Assembly (NCBI GenBank): GCA_031275795.1
Contig: JAISOG010000010.1
Coordinates: forward strand, 1-39,651
Length of the DNA: 39,651 nucleotides
Reading direction: 5' to 3'
DNA from: Candidatus Endomicrobiellum incisitermitis
GTDB lineage: Bacteria > Elusimicrobiota > Endomicrobiia > Endomicrobiales > Endomicrobiaceae
A program made the translations under genes and the position numbers. Positions 8,045 through 15,191 of the stretch are shown here, in pieces (the stretch's first letter is position 1; each line of letters opens with the position of its first letter). The notes beneath the pieces are model-generated. The model was not told where the DNA came from and did no database searches. It saw only the letters and a list, made by a program, of their open reading frames with translations.

Positions 8045-8296
8045 ATGGCAGTGCGTTTACGTTTGCAAAGAAATGGCAAACCAAAAAGACCTTATTATAA
8101 AATTGTAGCTATTGACCAAAGAACAAAACGGGATGGTCAACCTATTGAAATTTTAGGTCAATATGATCCGATAGCTAAAGATAGTAAGTGTAATGTTAAT
8201 ATGGATAGAGTTAATTATTGGTTAAGTATAGGTGCAAAGGCTTCTGAAACTGTTGCTGTATTAATAAAGAAGAAGCAAACAATAGAAAATAGATAA
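8045..8296 (+). CDS. rpsP: 30S ribosomal protein S16
   Basis: Small-subunit protein of 83 residues, the usual S16 size. It begins MAVRLRLQRNGKPKRPYYKI and contains the family signature (VAIDQRTKRDGQPIEILGQYDP). The ATG at 8045, preceded by GGGGG, is the conserved start; the 13 extra codons from 8006 are not part of S16. First gene of the classical rpsP-KH-rimM-trmD-rplS cluster. Confidence 0.97.
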   Translation: MAVRLRLQRNGKPKRPYYKIVAIDQRTKRDGQPIEILGQYDPIAKDSKCNVNMDRVNYWLSIGAKASETVAVLIKKKQTIENR

Positions 8297-8342
8297 ATTG
8301 TTGAGGTATAAATTGTTGAGGTTCTTTAAAACAGGAGGATTT

Positions 8343-8573
8343 ATGAGAGATTTAGTACTTCTTATTGCGAAGGCTTTAGTTGATGATTCTAATCAAGTTG
8401 AGGTTAAAGAGGTTGCTGGAGAAAAAGCTACTGTTTTAGAACTTAAAGTTGCAGCTGGAGATAGAGGTAAGATTATTGGTAAAGAGGGACGGATTATTAA
8501 GGCAATAAGAGTTATTGTAAATTCGGCTTCTGCAAAGCTTGACAAGAGAGCAACTGTTGAAGTAGTAGAGTAA
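8343..8573 (+). CDS. khpA: KH-domain RNA-binding protein (KhpA)
   Basis: 76 residues forming one KH domain with the GxxG loop in GDRGKIIGKEGRIIKAI. KhpA proteins bind RNA globally, usually with KhpB. The gene is conserved between rpsP and rimM in many bacteria, as here. The start at 8343 (MRDLVLLIAKAL) has an ideal AGGAGG eight bases upstream, so the longer frame from 8298 is rejected. Confidence 0.93.
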   Translation: MRDLVLLIAKALVDDSNQVEVKEVAGEKATVLELKVAAGDRGKIIGKEGRIIKAIRVIVNSASAKLDKRATVEVVE

Positions 8574-8580
8574 AAAGTAA

Positions 8581-8892
8581 ATGGATTTTAAAAAAAGTGA
8601 TTTAAAATGGAAGATCTCCGATATATTAGGTTTTGAGGTTTTTAATCAAAATGGATATAGACTAGGAGTTCTTTCTGATGTTATAGCTACTGGTAGTAAT
8701 GATATCTGGGTTGTTAAGTATTATAATGAAGAAGTTTTGATTCCTGCTTTGAAAAATGTAATAAAAGAAGTAAATATTTCAAGAAAAAAAGTTTTTGTAG
8801 TTTTGCCCAAAGAGTATGATGATATTTACGGTCAAGTAAAATCGGCTGATGATACTTTTGAGTATAGCGGTTATTTTGTGTATGAAGATTGA
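8581..8892 (+). CDS. rimM: RimM-like protein reduced to the PRC-barrel domain
   Basis: RimM assists 30S maturation by binding S19. A normal RimM has about 165-175 residues, with an N-terminal RimM beta-barrel and a C-terminal PRC-barrel. This product has only 103 residues and corresponds to the second half: ILGFEVFNQNGYRLGVLSDV, the WVVKYYNEEVLIPAL strand and the VFVVLPKEY end. khpA stops at 8573, seven bases before the start, so the missing domain has no room upstream. No good ribosome-binding site is seen; translational coupling to khpA is likely. The gene overlaps trmD by 11 nt. The undamaged frame argues for a functional mini-RimM rather than a pseudogene. Confidence 0.8.
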   Translation: MDFKKSDLKWKISDILGFEVFNQNGYRLGVLSDVIATGSNDIWVVKYYNEEVLIPALKNVIKEVNISRKKVFVVLPKEYDDIYGQVKSADDTFEYSGYFVYED

Positions 8893-9610
8893 TATTCTTA
8901 CAATATTTCCAAAAATGTTTCAAGGACCTTTTACGGAAAGCTTGATAGTAAGAGCAGTAAAAAATGGTATTTTACAGATAAAAGTTACAGATATAAGGTC
9001 TTTTTCTAAAGATAAACATAAAAAAGTTGACGATAAGCCATTTGGTGGAGGGGTAGGAATGGTTTTAAAGCCAGAACCTTTATATGATGCTATAAAGAGT
9101 GTAGGTGTAAAAAAAAAGAACAATCTTTATAAGAATTATTATTCTAAACCTTATGTTATTTACATGTCACCACAAGGTAAAACTTTAAATAATAAAATCA
9201 TAAAAAAAATTTCAAAGTTTAAACATTTAGTTTTTGTTTGCGGACATTATGAAGGCATAGATGAACGTATTAGTAACTATGTTGATGAAGAAATATCTAT
9301 AGGTGATTATGTTCTTACAGGTGGCGAAATTCCTGCCATGGTGGTAGTAGACAGTGTTGCAAGGCTGCTTCCTGGAGTGGTAAAAGAAGAATCTTCAGTT
9401 AAAAATGATTCGTTTTATAACGGGATTCTAGATTACCCGCATTATACAAGGCCGGCTGTATTTAAAGGATATAAAGTGCCTGATGTTTTGTTGTCTGGAG
9501 ATCATAAAAAGATTGATCTATGGCGAAAAAAAGAAGCATACGAACGCACAAAAAAACGGCGTCCGGATTTGTTGGGATTGCTTTGTACGAGTAAAGAAAA
9601 AAATAACTGA
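8882..9610 (+). CDS. trmD: tRNA (guanine37-N1)-methyltransferase
   Basis: Makes m1G37 in tRNAs that read CNN/CGG codons and prevents frameshifting. It has 242 residues. SPOUT-family trefoil-knot motifs are clear: KPFGGGVGMVLKPEPL, YMSPQGKTLNN, VFVCGHYEGIDERI, ISIGDYVLTGGE and DYPHYTRP. The ATG at 8882 gives MKIDILTIFPKMF, the standard TrmD start, inside the end of rimM, so the two are translationally coupled. The upstream start at 8849 is rejected. Confidence 0.97.
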   Translation: MKIDILTIFPKMFQGPFTESLIVRAVKNGILQIKVTDIRSFSKDKHKKVDDKPFGGGVGMVLKPEPLYDAIKSVGVKKKNNLYKNYYSKPYVIYMSPQGKTLNNKIIKKISKFKHLVFVCGHYEGIDERISNYVDEEISIGDYVLTGGEIPAMVVVDSVARLLPGVVKEESSVKNDSFYNGILDYPHYTRPAVFKGYKVPDVLLSGDHKKIDLWRKKEAYERTKKRRPDLLGLLCTSKEKNN

Positions 9611-9628
9611 TTATTTGGAGGAAAATAT

Positions 9629-10120
9629 ATGAAAAAAGTATTAATGCTATCATTTTTATTTGTAATGTTTTTCAATTTAGAATCATATGCGGGTAGGGGG
9701 TTTTTTGGATGTTGTTGTTGTGATGACGATATTGTTGAATCTTATGGTATAAGTAATAAACCGTTAATTGCGGAATCCGTACCGACGGGCTCTATTCCTA
9801 GCGAAGTGACTGTGTCAAAATTTGATGATTTTAAAAAATATTATACTGCAGATGGTGAGTGTAGAATACATATACCACCAAGCTGTCTTTTTACGATTAG
9901 AGAACCAATTAGATCTGGCAGAGGGAACAAAGGGGTAGTATTTGATCGTAAGAGTGGTGAGGAAGGCAAAGGTGTTTATTTAACTTATAGTGATAATCAA
10001 GTAAAAGTTCTAATTCGTCAAGGATCTGTGGTTCATAATGATGGTTTTTTGGGTATGATTTACCATAATGATGGCACAAGTCCTACTGTAAGAGAAGTCG
10101 GTCCAGATATTTTTAAGTGA
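9629..10120 (+). CDS. Secreted protein of unknown function with a Cys4 cluster
   Basis: 163 residues starting with a clear signal peptide (MKKVLMLSFLFVMFFNLESYA) and then GRGFFGCCCCDDDIVESYGI, four consecutive cysteines followed by three acids. The rest is soluble and Gly/Thr/Ser-rich. GGAGG precedes the ATG. It separates trmD from rplS, which are normally adjacent, so it is an insertion into a conserved operon. Its codons look less AT-biased than those of its neighbours, hinting at transfer. No family recognised. The Cys run is not a lipobox at a normal position, though GC after the cleavage region leaves lipidation conceivable. Metal binding is only a possibility. Confidence 0.7.
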   Translation: MKKVLMLSFLFVMFFNLESYAGRGFFGCCCCDDDIVESYGISNKPLIAESVPTGSIPSEVTVSKFDDFKKYYTADGECRIHIPPSCLFTIREPIRSGRGNKGVVFDRKSGEEGKGVYLTYSDNQVKVLIRQGSVVHNDGFLGMIYHNDGTSPTVREVGPDIFK

Positions 10121-10167
10121 GCTTCGACAGAATAATTAGGGGAGTTAATTTCAGGCATGCATGGAAG

Positions 10168-10195
10168 TTGTTATGAAATAACGTAAAGGTATTAT
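10168..10195 (+). promoter_or_regulatory. Possible rplS promoter
   Basis: TTGTTA (10168-10173) and TATTAT (10190-10195) are 16 bp apart in the 109-nt gap before rplS. It would restore separate transcription of rplS-rnhB-yraN after the unknown secreted gene split the operon. Inferred from sequence only. Confidence 0.5.
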
Positions 10196-10229
10196 CTTTT
10201 TTGTTTATTAAATTAGGAGAATGGTAACA

Positions 10230-10628
10230 ATGTCATTATTAGAATATGTCCAATCAGCGCAAAAAAAAGATTTAGGAGTATCTTTTAGACCTGGCGATCA
10301 GGTAAAAGTATACTTTAAAGTAGTTGAAGGTTCAAATGAAAGAGTCCAGGTTATTGAAGGCATAGTAATACGCAGGAAGGGTAGTGGTCTTTCAGAAACT
10401 TTTACATTGAGGAAAATTTCTTTTGGTGTAGGCGTGGAAGTGATTTTTCCTATAAATTCTCCTCACATTGAAAAAATTGAAGTTGTAAGATACGGGAAAG
10501 TGCGCAGAGCAAAACTGTATTATTTAAGAGATCTTTCAGGTAAAGCTGCAAGAATTTCTGAAGATTCTTCAAGAAGAGTTGCAAGTACTAATAAAGCAAA
10601 GTCAGCTCAAGTATCTTCTAGCAACTAA
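10230..10628 (+). CDS. rplS: 50S ribosomal protein L19
   Basis: 132 residues; L19 is typically about 115, and the excess is a Ser/Ala/Lys-rich tail after [17 protein letters not shown]. Family features are [30 protein letters not shown] and [16 protein letters not shown] 10230 (MSLLEYV) is preferred to 10221 because AGGAG then has workable spacing. L19 lies at the 30S-50S interface. Followed by rnhB after 7 nt. Confidence 0.97.
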   Translation: MSLLEYVQSAQKKDLGVSFRPGDQVKVYFKVVEGSNERVQVIEGIVIRRKGSGLSETFTLRKISFGVGVEVIFPINSPHIEKIEVVRYGKVRRAKLYYLRDLSGKAARISEDSSRRVASTNKAKSAQVSSSN

Positions 10629-10635
10629 AAAATAG

Positions 10636-11256
10636 ATGGATCTATTTGCTTTTGATAGAGTTTTTTATGATAAAGGTAAGCTCATTGCTGGTGTTGATGA
10701 GGCTGGGCGTGGTCCTTTAGCAGGCCCTGTAGTAGCTTCAGCTGTTGTTCTCCCCAAAAACTGCATAATTGACAATTTAAACGATTCAAAAAAATTATCA
10801 TCAAAAAAAAGAGAAATCCTTTTTAAAATAATAAAAGAAAAAGCTTTATTTTATGCTATCTCTGTTGTAGACAGCAACACAATAGACAAAATAAATATTT
10901 TGCAAGCTACGCTTCTTGCAATGAAAAATAGTATTTTACAATTAGAAAAAAAACCAGACATTTGTTTAATAGATGGTAATTGTAAAGTAAAAGGTTTAGA
11001 TATTACTCAAGAAACAATTGTTGGGGGAGATGCAAAAAGCGCTGCTATTGCAGCTGCTTCAATACTTGCAAAAGTTACAAGAGACACTTTAATGGATAAG
11101 TATGCAAAAGAATATCCTTTATACGGGTTTGAGAAACACAAAGGTTATGGTACTAAAAAGCATATTGAGGCTATAAAAGGATATGGTATTTGTCCAATAC
11201 ATAGAAAATCTTTTGCGCCGATATCTAATATAAGCCAACTAAAGACTATAGGATAA
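10636..11256 (+). CDS. rnhB: Ribonuclease HII
   Basis: Removes RNA primers and misincorporated ribonucleotides from DNA-RNA hybrids. It has 206 residues with the type II signature IAGVDEAGRGPLAGPVVASA (catalytic D21/E22), a third acidic residue in LIDGN and the GDAKSAAIAAASILAKVTRD helix. No good Shine-Dalgarno precedes it; it starts 7 nt after rplS and is probably coupled. The rplS-rnhB-yraN order is common in bacteria. Confidence 0.96.
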   Translation: MDLFAFDRVFYDKGKLIAGVDEAGRGPLAGPVVASAVVLPKNCIIDNLNDSKKLSSKKREILFKIIKEKALFYAISVVDSNTIDKINILQATLLAMKNSILQLEKKPDICLIDGNCKVKGLDITQETIVGGDAKSAAIAAASILAKVTRDTLMDKYAKEYPLYGFEKHKGYGTKKHIEAIKGYGICPIHRKSFAPISNISQLKTIG

Positions 11257-11261
11257 ATTTT

Positions 11262-11636
11262 GTGTTTTTAAAACCAATAGCAAGAGATGTAGGTTTTGAT
11301 AAAGAAAAAGAAGCGTTATCGTACATAAAGAAACTCAAGTATAAAATTTTAACAACAAACTTTGCTACCAAGTTTGGCGAAATAGACATAGTTGCAAAAG
11401 ATAAAGATACACTAGTTTTTATAGAGGTAAAATATAGAAAGTCTTTATATGCTGGCACTCCACAAGAAGCTGTAACATTTGCTAAACAACAAAAAATTAT
11501 TAAGTCTGCTATTGTCTACATAAAGAAAAACAATATCAAAAGCGATATACGTTTTGACATAATAGCAATATATAATAATGAAATTGAATTAATTCAATCT
11601 GCGTTTATTCCTGATTGTGCCCAATTTTATATTTAA
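11262..11636 (+). CDS. yraN: YraN family (UPF0102) endonuclease-like protein
   Basis: 124 residues of the UPF0102 family, with a PD-(D/E)XK nuclease-type core: FGEIDIVAKDKDTLVFIEVK, where E/D and E-x-K are the expected metal site. The start is GTG at 11262 with AGGA eight bases upstream. It follows rnhB by 5 nt, as in many genomes. Biochemical function is poorly defined; a DNA processing or recombination role is suspected from the fold. Last gene of the operon. Confidence 0.9.
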   Translation: MFLKPIARDVGFDKEKEALSYIKKLKYKILTTNFATKFGEIDIVAKDKDTLVFIEVKYRKSLYAGTPQEAVTFAKQQKIIKSAIVYIKKNNIKSDIRFDIIAIYNNEIELIQSAFIPDCAQFYI

Positions 11637-11695
11637 CAATTGTTGTACTTGACCCTAATCTTTTGTTACTCCGACGGTTCGGTCCGCTTAGTTTG

Positions 11696-12047
11696 ACCTA
11701 GTTTAGAATCTTATCTACGTTACTAGAGCAATCGCAACAAACATTTAATCAAATTAGCAAACTCGCAAAATAATAAGACAAGAAAGACTTATATGTATTT
11801 AGCTTCAAACATGGGGTCTGTCTAAAAACCTTAGTGCATATCCTTACTATGCCTTTTTTGACACTGCTGCGTTAAAAAACTTGTGTTTATGACACGATAA
11901 ACCCTGTGTTTTTGCCTTGCATTGTCAAAAAATTCACAGCAATTATAGGCATTAGGGTTTTTAGAGAGACCCCTTTTGCAATATTAAATGTTTGTTGCTC
12001 ATAAACCGCTCTTTGAGGTAACTCCGATAAGATTCTAAACTAAGATC
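11696..12047. repeat. MITE-like palindromic element, interrupted copy
   Basis: The left end (AGTTTAGAATCTTA, 11701-11714) is the exact inverse of the right end at 12029-12042. Internal sequence closely matches the reverse complement of the complete copy at 24777-24988, including the blocks around AGAGCAATCGCAACAAACAT and CGCTCTTTGAGGTAACTCCG. It is interrupted near 11813 by a different 161-bp element. The outermost bases of its inverted repeats have decayed, which fits an older insertion. It encodes no transposase, so it could move only if a transposase is supplied elsewhere. Confidence 0.85.
11814..11974. repeat. 161-bp palindromic MITE nested in another element
   Basis: Starts GGGGTCTGTCTAAAAACC and ends with its inverse (GGTTTTTAGAGAGACCCC), one mismatch in 18. 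Complementarity continues imperfectly for about 50 bp from each end (TAGTGCATAT, TTTTTTGACA), and the centre (GTTTAT..ATAAAC) is also palindromic. The whole element can fold into one long hairpin. It sits between GCTTCAAACA and GCAATATTAAATG of the outer repeat, so it transposed later. No coding capacity. Confidence 0.8.
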
Positions 12048-12049
12048 TC

Positions 12050-12138
12050 TGCATTTAGCTCACAAACTAACAATTTATATTGGTAAAATCTTACTTTTCT
12101 TAAAGTCAGTCAAGTCAGATATTTAAGTATAAATGCAG
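12050..12138. repeat. 9-bp inverted repeat pair
   Basis: CTGCATTTA at 12050-12058 is exactly inverted at 12130-12138, enclosing 71 bp with no clear coding content. It may be another worn palindromic element next to the nested pair, or a chance match in AT-rich DNA. Confidence 0.3.
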
Positions 12139-12144
12139 TTTTAA

Positions 12145-12173
12145 TTGACTCTAAAGTAATGCTTTGTTATAAT
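12145..12173 (+). promoter_or_regulatory. Strong promoter upstream of the TPR-gcv gene run
   Basis: TTGACT (12145-12150) and a perfect TATAAT (12168-12173) are 17 bp apart, the best sigma-70 match in the window. The leader to the ATG at 12260 is about 80 nt. It probably drives the TPR gene, the outer-membrane gene and possibly the gcv cluster, since the gaps that follow are short. Confidence 0.8.
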
Positions 12174-12259
12174 TTTCACGTTAAAATTATTTACTGCACA
12201 GAAGTCTTTCATAATAAGTTCTATAGAGAAATAAATAATAATAAAGAGGATCAAATAAA

Positions 12260-12892
12260 ATGAAAGTTAACTTAAAAACAATGATCTCAAAACTGTTAAA
12301 AAAACAAAAAGAGTATAAAAGGATTAAATTTTTTACATCTATAGGCATTGGTTTAGCAGTTGTTGTTACAATTATTGTTGTTGTATGTTTCAAACATCAC
12401 CAAAACAATGTAGCTTCTACAAAACTAGCTTCAGCTTATGTTGCTTTTTCTCAAGGAAACCAAAAACAGGGGGTAGAACTATTAGATGAAACAATAGCTA
12501 ACTACACTAAAATGCCTGCAGCATACCAAGCAAGACTTTTAAAGGCAGACATATTTACTCAAATAGGTGCATATGAAGAGGCATTAAAACTTCTAAATGA
12601 TACTGTAAAAGATGCAAAACCTGAAAAAATAAAACCTTTAGCTCAAGTTAGAATAATTTATGTCTTTGATACAAAACAAGATTACTTTAATGCTATAAAC
12701 GCTTCAAAGGAGTTTATAGATAAGTATCCTAGTCATTTTTTAATAAAGGATGTTTATTTAAACTTAGCTGAATATTATCTTCTTTCAGGTTCTAAAGATG
12801 AGGCAGTAAAAACGTTTAACGAAATTTTGATCAATTTCCCTGCAACTTTAGAGGCAGAAAAAGCTCAAAATAGAATTAATGAAATAAAATAA
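12260..12892 (+). CDS. Membrane-anchored tetratricopeptide-repeat protein
   Basis: 210 residues. A basic N terminus is followed by one transmembrane helix (about residues 27-44) and then helical repeats with TPR character (LASAYVAFSQGNQKQGVELL, AYEEALKLLNDTV, LAEYYLLSGSKDEAVKTF). The layout resembles YfgM-type periplasmic TPR proteins that assist folding near the Sec translocon, but that is inference. A purine-rich AAAGAGGA precedes the ATG. Followed after 18 nt by an outer-membrane protein gene, which would suit an envelope-assembly role. Confidence 0.75.
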   Translation: MKVNLKTMISKLLKKQKEYKRIKFFTSIGIGLAVVVTIIVVVCFKHHQNNVASTKLASAYVAFSQGNQKQGVELLDETIANYTKMPAAYQARLLKADIFTQIGAYEEALKLLNDTVKDAKPEKIKPLAQVRIIYVFDTKQDYFNAINASKEFIDKYPSHFLIKDVYLNLAEYYLLSGSKDEAVKTFNEILINFPATLEAEKAQNRINEIK

Positions 12893-12910
12893 ACAAGAGA
12901 GGAAAAGTTA

Positions 12911-13411
12911 ATGAAAAAAGTGGTTTTGTCCATTATTTTTATATTTTTACTAAATGTTTGTGTTTTTGCTCAGGAAGGAAGAGCTAATAGTTTTAAAGGC
13001 AAGCTTGCAATAGGTACAAATACTACATGGATAAAAAATACAGCCTTAGCTGCAAGGTATTATTTAACAGATATAATTGGGCTTGAAGGTTTTTTTAGTT
13101 TTAGAACAGTTAGTGGTGATTATAGTGGTGGGTTTGGTAATGCCTATGCTGCTGGTGTAAAAGCGTTAAGAATAATTAAAACATATAAAAAGTTGAATGT
13201 ATATGCGTCGTCTACAATAGGAGTACATTCAGGCAAGGCTTCTAAGCAAGATGTAACTTTAATTGGAGGGCTTGGTGTAGAGTGGTTTGTTTTAGATAAT
13301 TTATCTCTTTCATCAGAGTGTGGATTAAGGTTAACTTTATGTAACAACTTTACCAGATTTTCAAGTGATGTAGATGATATTCCAAATGTAAGTGTAAGAT
13401 TTTATTTGTAA
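12911..13411 (+). CDS. Small outer-membrane beta-barrel protein
   Basis: 166 residues. The signal peptide (MKKVVLSIIFIFLLNVCVFA, cut before QEG) is followed by alternating polar/aromatic strands (LAARYYLTDIIGLEGFFSF, NAYAAGVKAL, IGGLGVEWFVLDNLSL). It ends in a strand with aromatic and terminal hydrophobic residues (VSVRFYL), as in eight-stranded OmpA/OmpX-like porin-type barrels. AGAGAGGA precedes the ATG. The specific function is unknown. It lies 26 nt upstream of gcvH and may share its transcript by position only. Confidence 0.75.
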   Translation: MKKVVLSIIFIFLLNVCVFAQEGRANSFKGKLAIGTNTTWIKNTALAARYYLTDIIGLEGFFSFRTVSGDYSGGFGNAYAAGVKALRIIKTYKKLNVYASSTIGVHSGKASKQDVTLIGGLGVEWFVLDNLSLSSECGLRLTLCNNFTRFSSDVDDIPNVSVRFYL

Positions 13412-13437
13412 AAAATAATTTGTTAAAAGGAACAATA

Positions 13438-13812
13438 ATGAACATACCACAAAATTTAAAGTATACAAAAACGCATGAATGGATAAGAGTAGAGGACAAT
13501 AAAGCTATAGTTGGTATAACAGATTTTGCTCAACACGAAATAACAGATATTGTTCATGTTGAACTTCCAGAAATTGGTAGAACTGTAAAAAAAGATTCTC
13601 CAGTTGCAGTGATAGAATCTGTCAAATCTGCTTTTGATATATATGCTCCTGTTAGCGGTAAAGTTGTTGCTGTAAATGATAATGTTTTATCTAACCCTGA
13701 ACTTGTAAACCAATCACCATATGAGCAAGGTTACTTGTTTACGATTGAACTATCAGACAAGACAGAACTCAATAGTTTATTAGATGCGCAAGCATATCAA
13801 ACAATAGTTTAA
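13438..13812 (+). CDS. gcvH: Glycine cleavage system H protein
   Basis: Lipoyl-carrier protein that shuttles the aminomethyl group between the P, T and L proteins. From ATG 13438 (MNIPQNLKYTKTHEW) it has 124 residues. The lipoylated lysine is Lys63 in VIESVKSAFDIYAPVSG, the standard context, and the THEWI start motif is present. AAAAGGA lies before the ATG, so the start at 13420 is rejected. Its lipoyl group would be made by LipA at 25043-25927. gcvPA follows after 10 nt; no gcvT is found nearby. Confidence 0.97.
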   Translation: MNIPQNLKYTKTHEWIRVEDNKAIVGITDFAQHEITDIVHVELPEIGRTVKKDSPVAVIESVKSAFDIYAPVSGKVVAVNDNVLSNPELVNQSPYEQGYLFTIELSDKTELNSLLDAQAYQTIV

Positions 13813-13822
13813 AATAGGTACT

Positions 13823-15154
13823 ATGGACTATACACAACAAAATTACAAAGCAAAGAAACAGATGTTAGATTCTATAGGTGTTACAAGTATAGATGAGCTT
13901 TTTAGTGATATCCCTAAAGATTTAATAGTTAAAGAGTTAAACATTTCTAATGGACAAACAGAACAAGAACTTTTGGATTCTTTTAAGGGGATTGCTTTAA
14001 AAAATAAAATTTTTACCACTTTTAGAGGCGCAGGAATTTACGATCATTATATACCTTCTTTAGTTTGGGAAGTTATTGGCAGGTCGGAATTTTTAACGGC
14101 TTATACTCCATATCAGGCAGAAGCAAGTCAAGGTACGCTACAAGCTATTTTTGAGTATCAAAGTTTAATTTGTACTTTAACGGGCTTAGATGTTGCAAAT
14201 GCATCTTTATATGACGGCTCTACATCAGTAGCAGAGGCTGTTCTTTTAGCTTTAAGAATAAGTGGAAAAAACAAAATATTAATTTCTTCTTTGCTTCATC
14301 CAGAATATATACAAACAGTTAAAACTTATTTGGAAAACTCTAAAGCAGAACTAGTTGTTTTACCTCAAGGACCCAATGGTGCAATAGAGAGAACTGTTTT
14401 AGAGGCTAATATAGATGACAACACTGCAGCTGTTGTAATGCAGTCTCCAAACTATTTAGGTATAATTGAAGATATGCAAATGTTGTCTACTTCTACAAAA
14501 TCTAAAAAAGCTTTATTTATTGCTGTAGTTAACCCTTTATCTCTTGGACTTTTTCAAGCTCCTGGAGAATATAATGCAGACATTGCTGTTGGAGAAGGAC
14601 AAGTTTTAGGTTCTCCAATGGCTGTAGGTGGGTCGACTTTTGGTTTTATGGCTGTAAAAAAATCTTTAGAATGGAAAATACCGGGCAGAATTGTAGGTCA
14701 AACTACAGACAAAGATCATAAAAGAGGTTTTGTTTTAACTTTACAGTCTAGAGAACAGCATATAAGAAGAGAAAAAGCTACATCTAACATATGTACAAAC
14801 GCGTCTTTAAATGCTTTAGCAGGTTGCGTGTTTTTAGCTGGTTGGGGAGCCGAAGGTTTTGTTAACCTTGCTAAAACGAACATCTCAAAAGCTAGATATG
14901 CGTTTAACAAAATTAAGTCTTTAGAGGGTTTTAAAGTAAAGTTTGAAAACAAAACTTTTTTTAACGAGTTTGTAATAGAAACTCAAAAAAATATAAAAAA
15001 GATAAACAAAGTTTTATTGAAAAATAATATTTTAGGTCCGTTAGATTTATCTAGCTTTAATGAGAACTTAGCAAACTGTTTATTGTTTTGTGTAACAGAA
15101 CAGAGAACCAAAAAAGAGATAGACAAATTAGTAGAGCTCCTTGCAAAAATATAA
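13823..15154 (+). CDS. gcvPA: Glycine dehydrogenase (decarboxylating) subunit 1
   Basis: N-terminal half of the two-subunit P protein, a PLP enzyme that decarboxylates glycine onto GcvH lipoate. It has 443 residues, typical for GcvPA. Recognisable parts are TPYQAEASQGTLQAIFEYQ, the LTGLDVANASLYDGSTSVAE block and the SREQHIRREKATSNICTN segment. This subunit lacks the PLP lysine, which sits in GcvPB. Adjacent gcvPB begins 37 nt later. Confidence 0.96.
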   Translation: MDYTQQNYKAKKQMLDSIGVTSIDELFSDIPKDLIVKELNISNGQTEQELLDSFKGIALKNKIFTTFRGAGIYDHYIPSLVWEVIGRSEFLTAYTPYQAEASQGTLQAIFEYQSLICTLTGLDVANASLYDGSTSVAEAVLLALRISGKNKILISSLLHPEYIQTVKTYLENSKAELVVLPQGPNGAIERTVLEANIDDNTAAVVMQSPNYLGIIEDMQMLSTSTKSKKALFIAVVNPLSLGLFQAPGEYNADIAVGEGQVLGSPMAVGGSTFGFMAVKKSLEWKIPGRIVGQTTDKDHKRGFVLTLQSREQHIRREKATSNICTNASLNALAGCVFLAGWGAEGFVNLAKTNISKARYAFNKIKSLEGFKVKFENKTFFNEFVIETQKNIKKINKVLLKNNILGPLDLSSFNENLANCLLFCVTEQRTKKEIDKLVELLAKI

Positions 15155-15191
15155 AAATAAAATTTTTGTTTTTAATGTAGAAGGAACACAA

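Larger units (their letters stand above)
11637..12144. other. Gene-free region of nested and degenerate palindromic repeats
   Basis: No coding sequence is visible. The region holds an outer palindromic element (11696-12047), a second one inserted in it (11814-11974) and a 9-bp inverted repeat (12050-12058 with 12130-12138). Nothing recognisable is seen at 11637-11695. Confidence 0.7.

Noticed and set aside
11637-12144. CRISPR array in the repeat-rich gap
   Set aside because: The repeats are long inverted arms of two nested elements; no short, evenly spaced direct repeats occur, and no cas genes are present.
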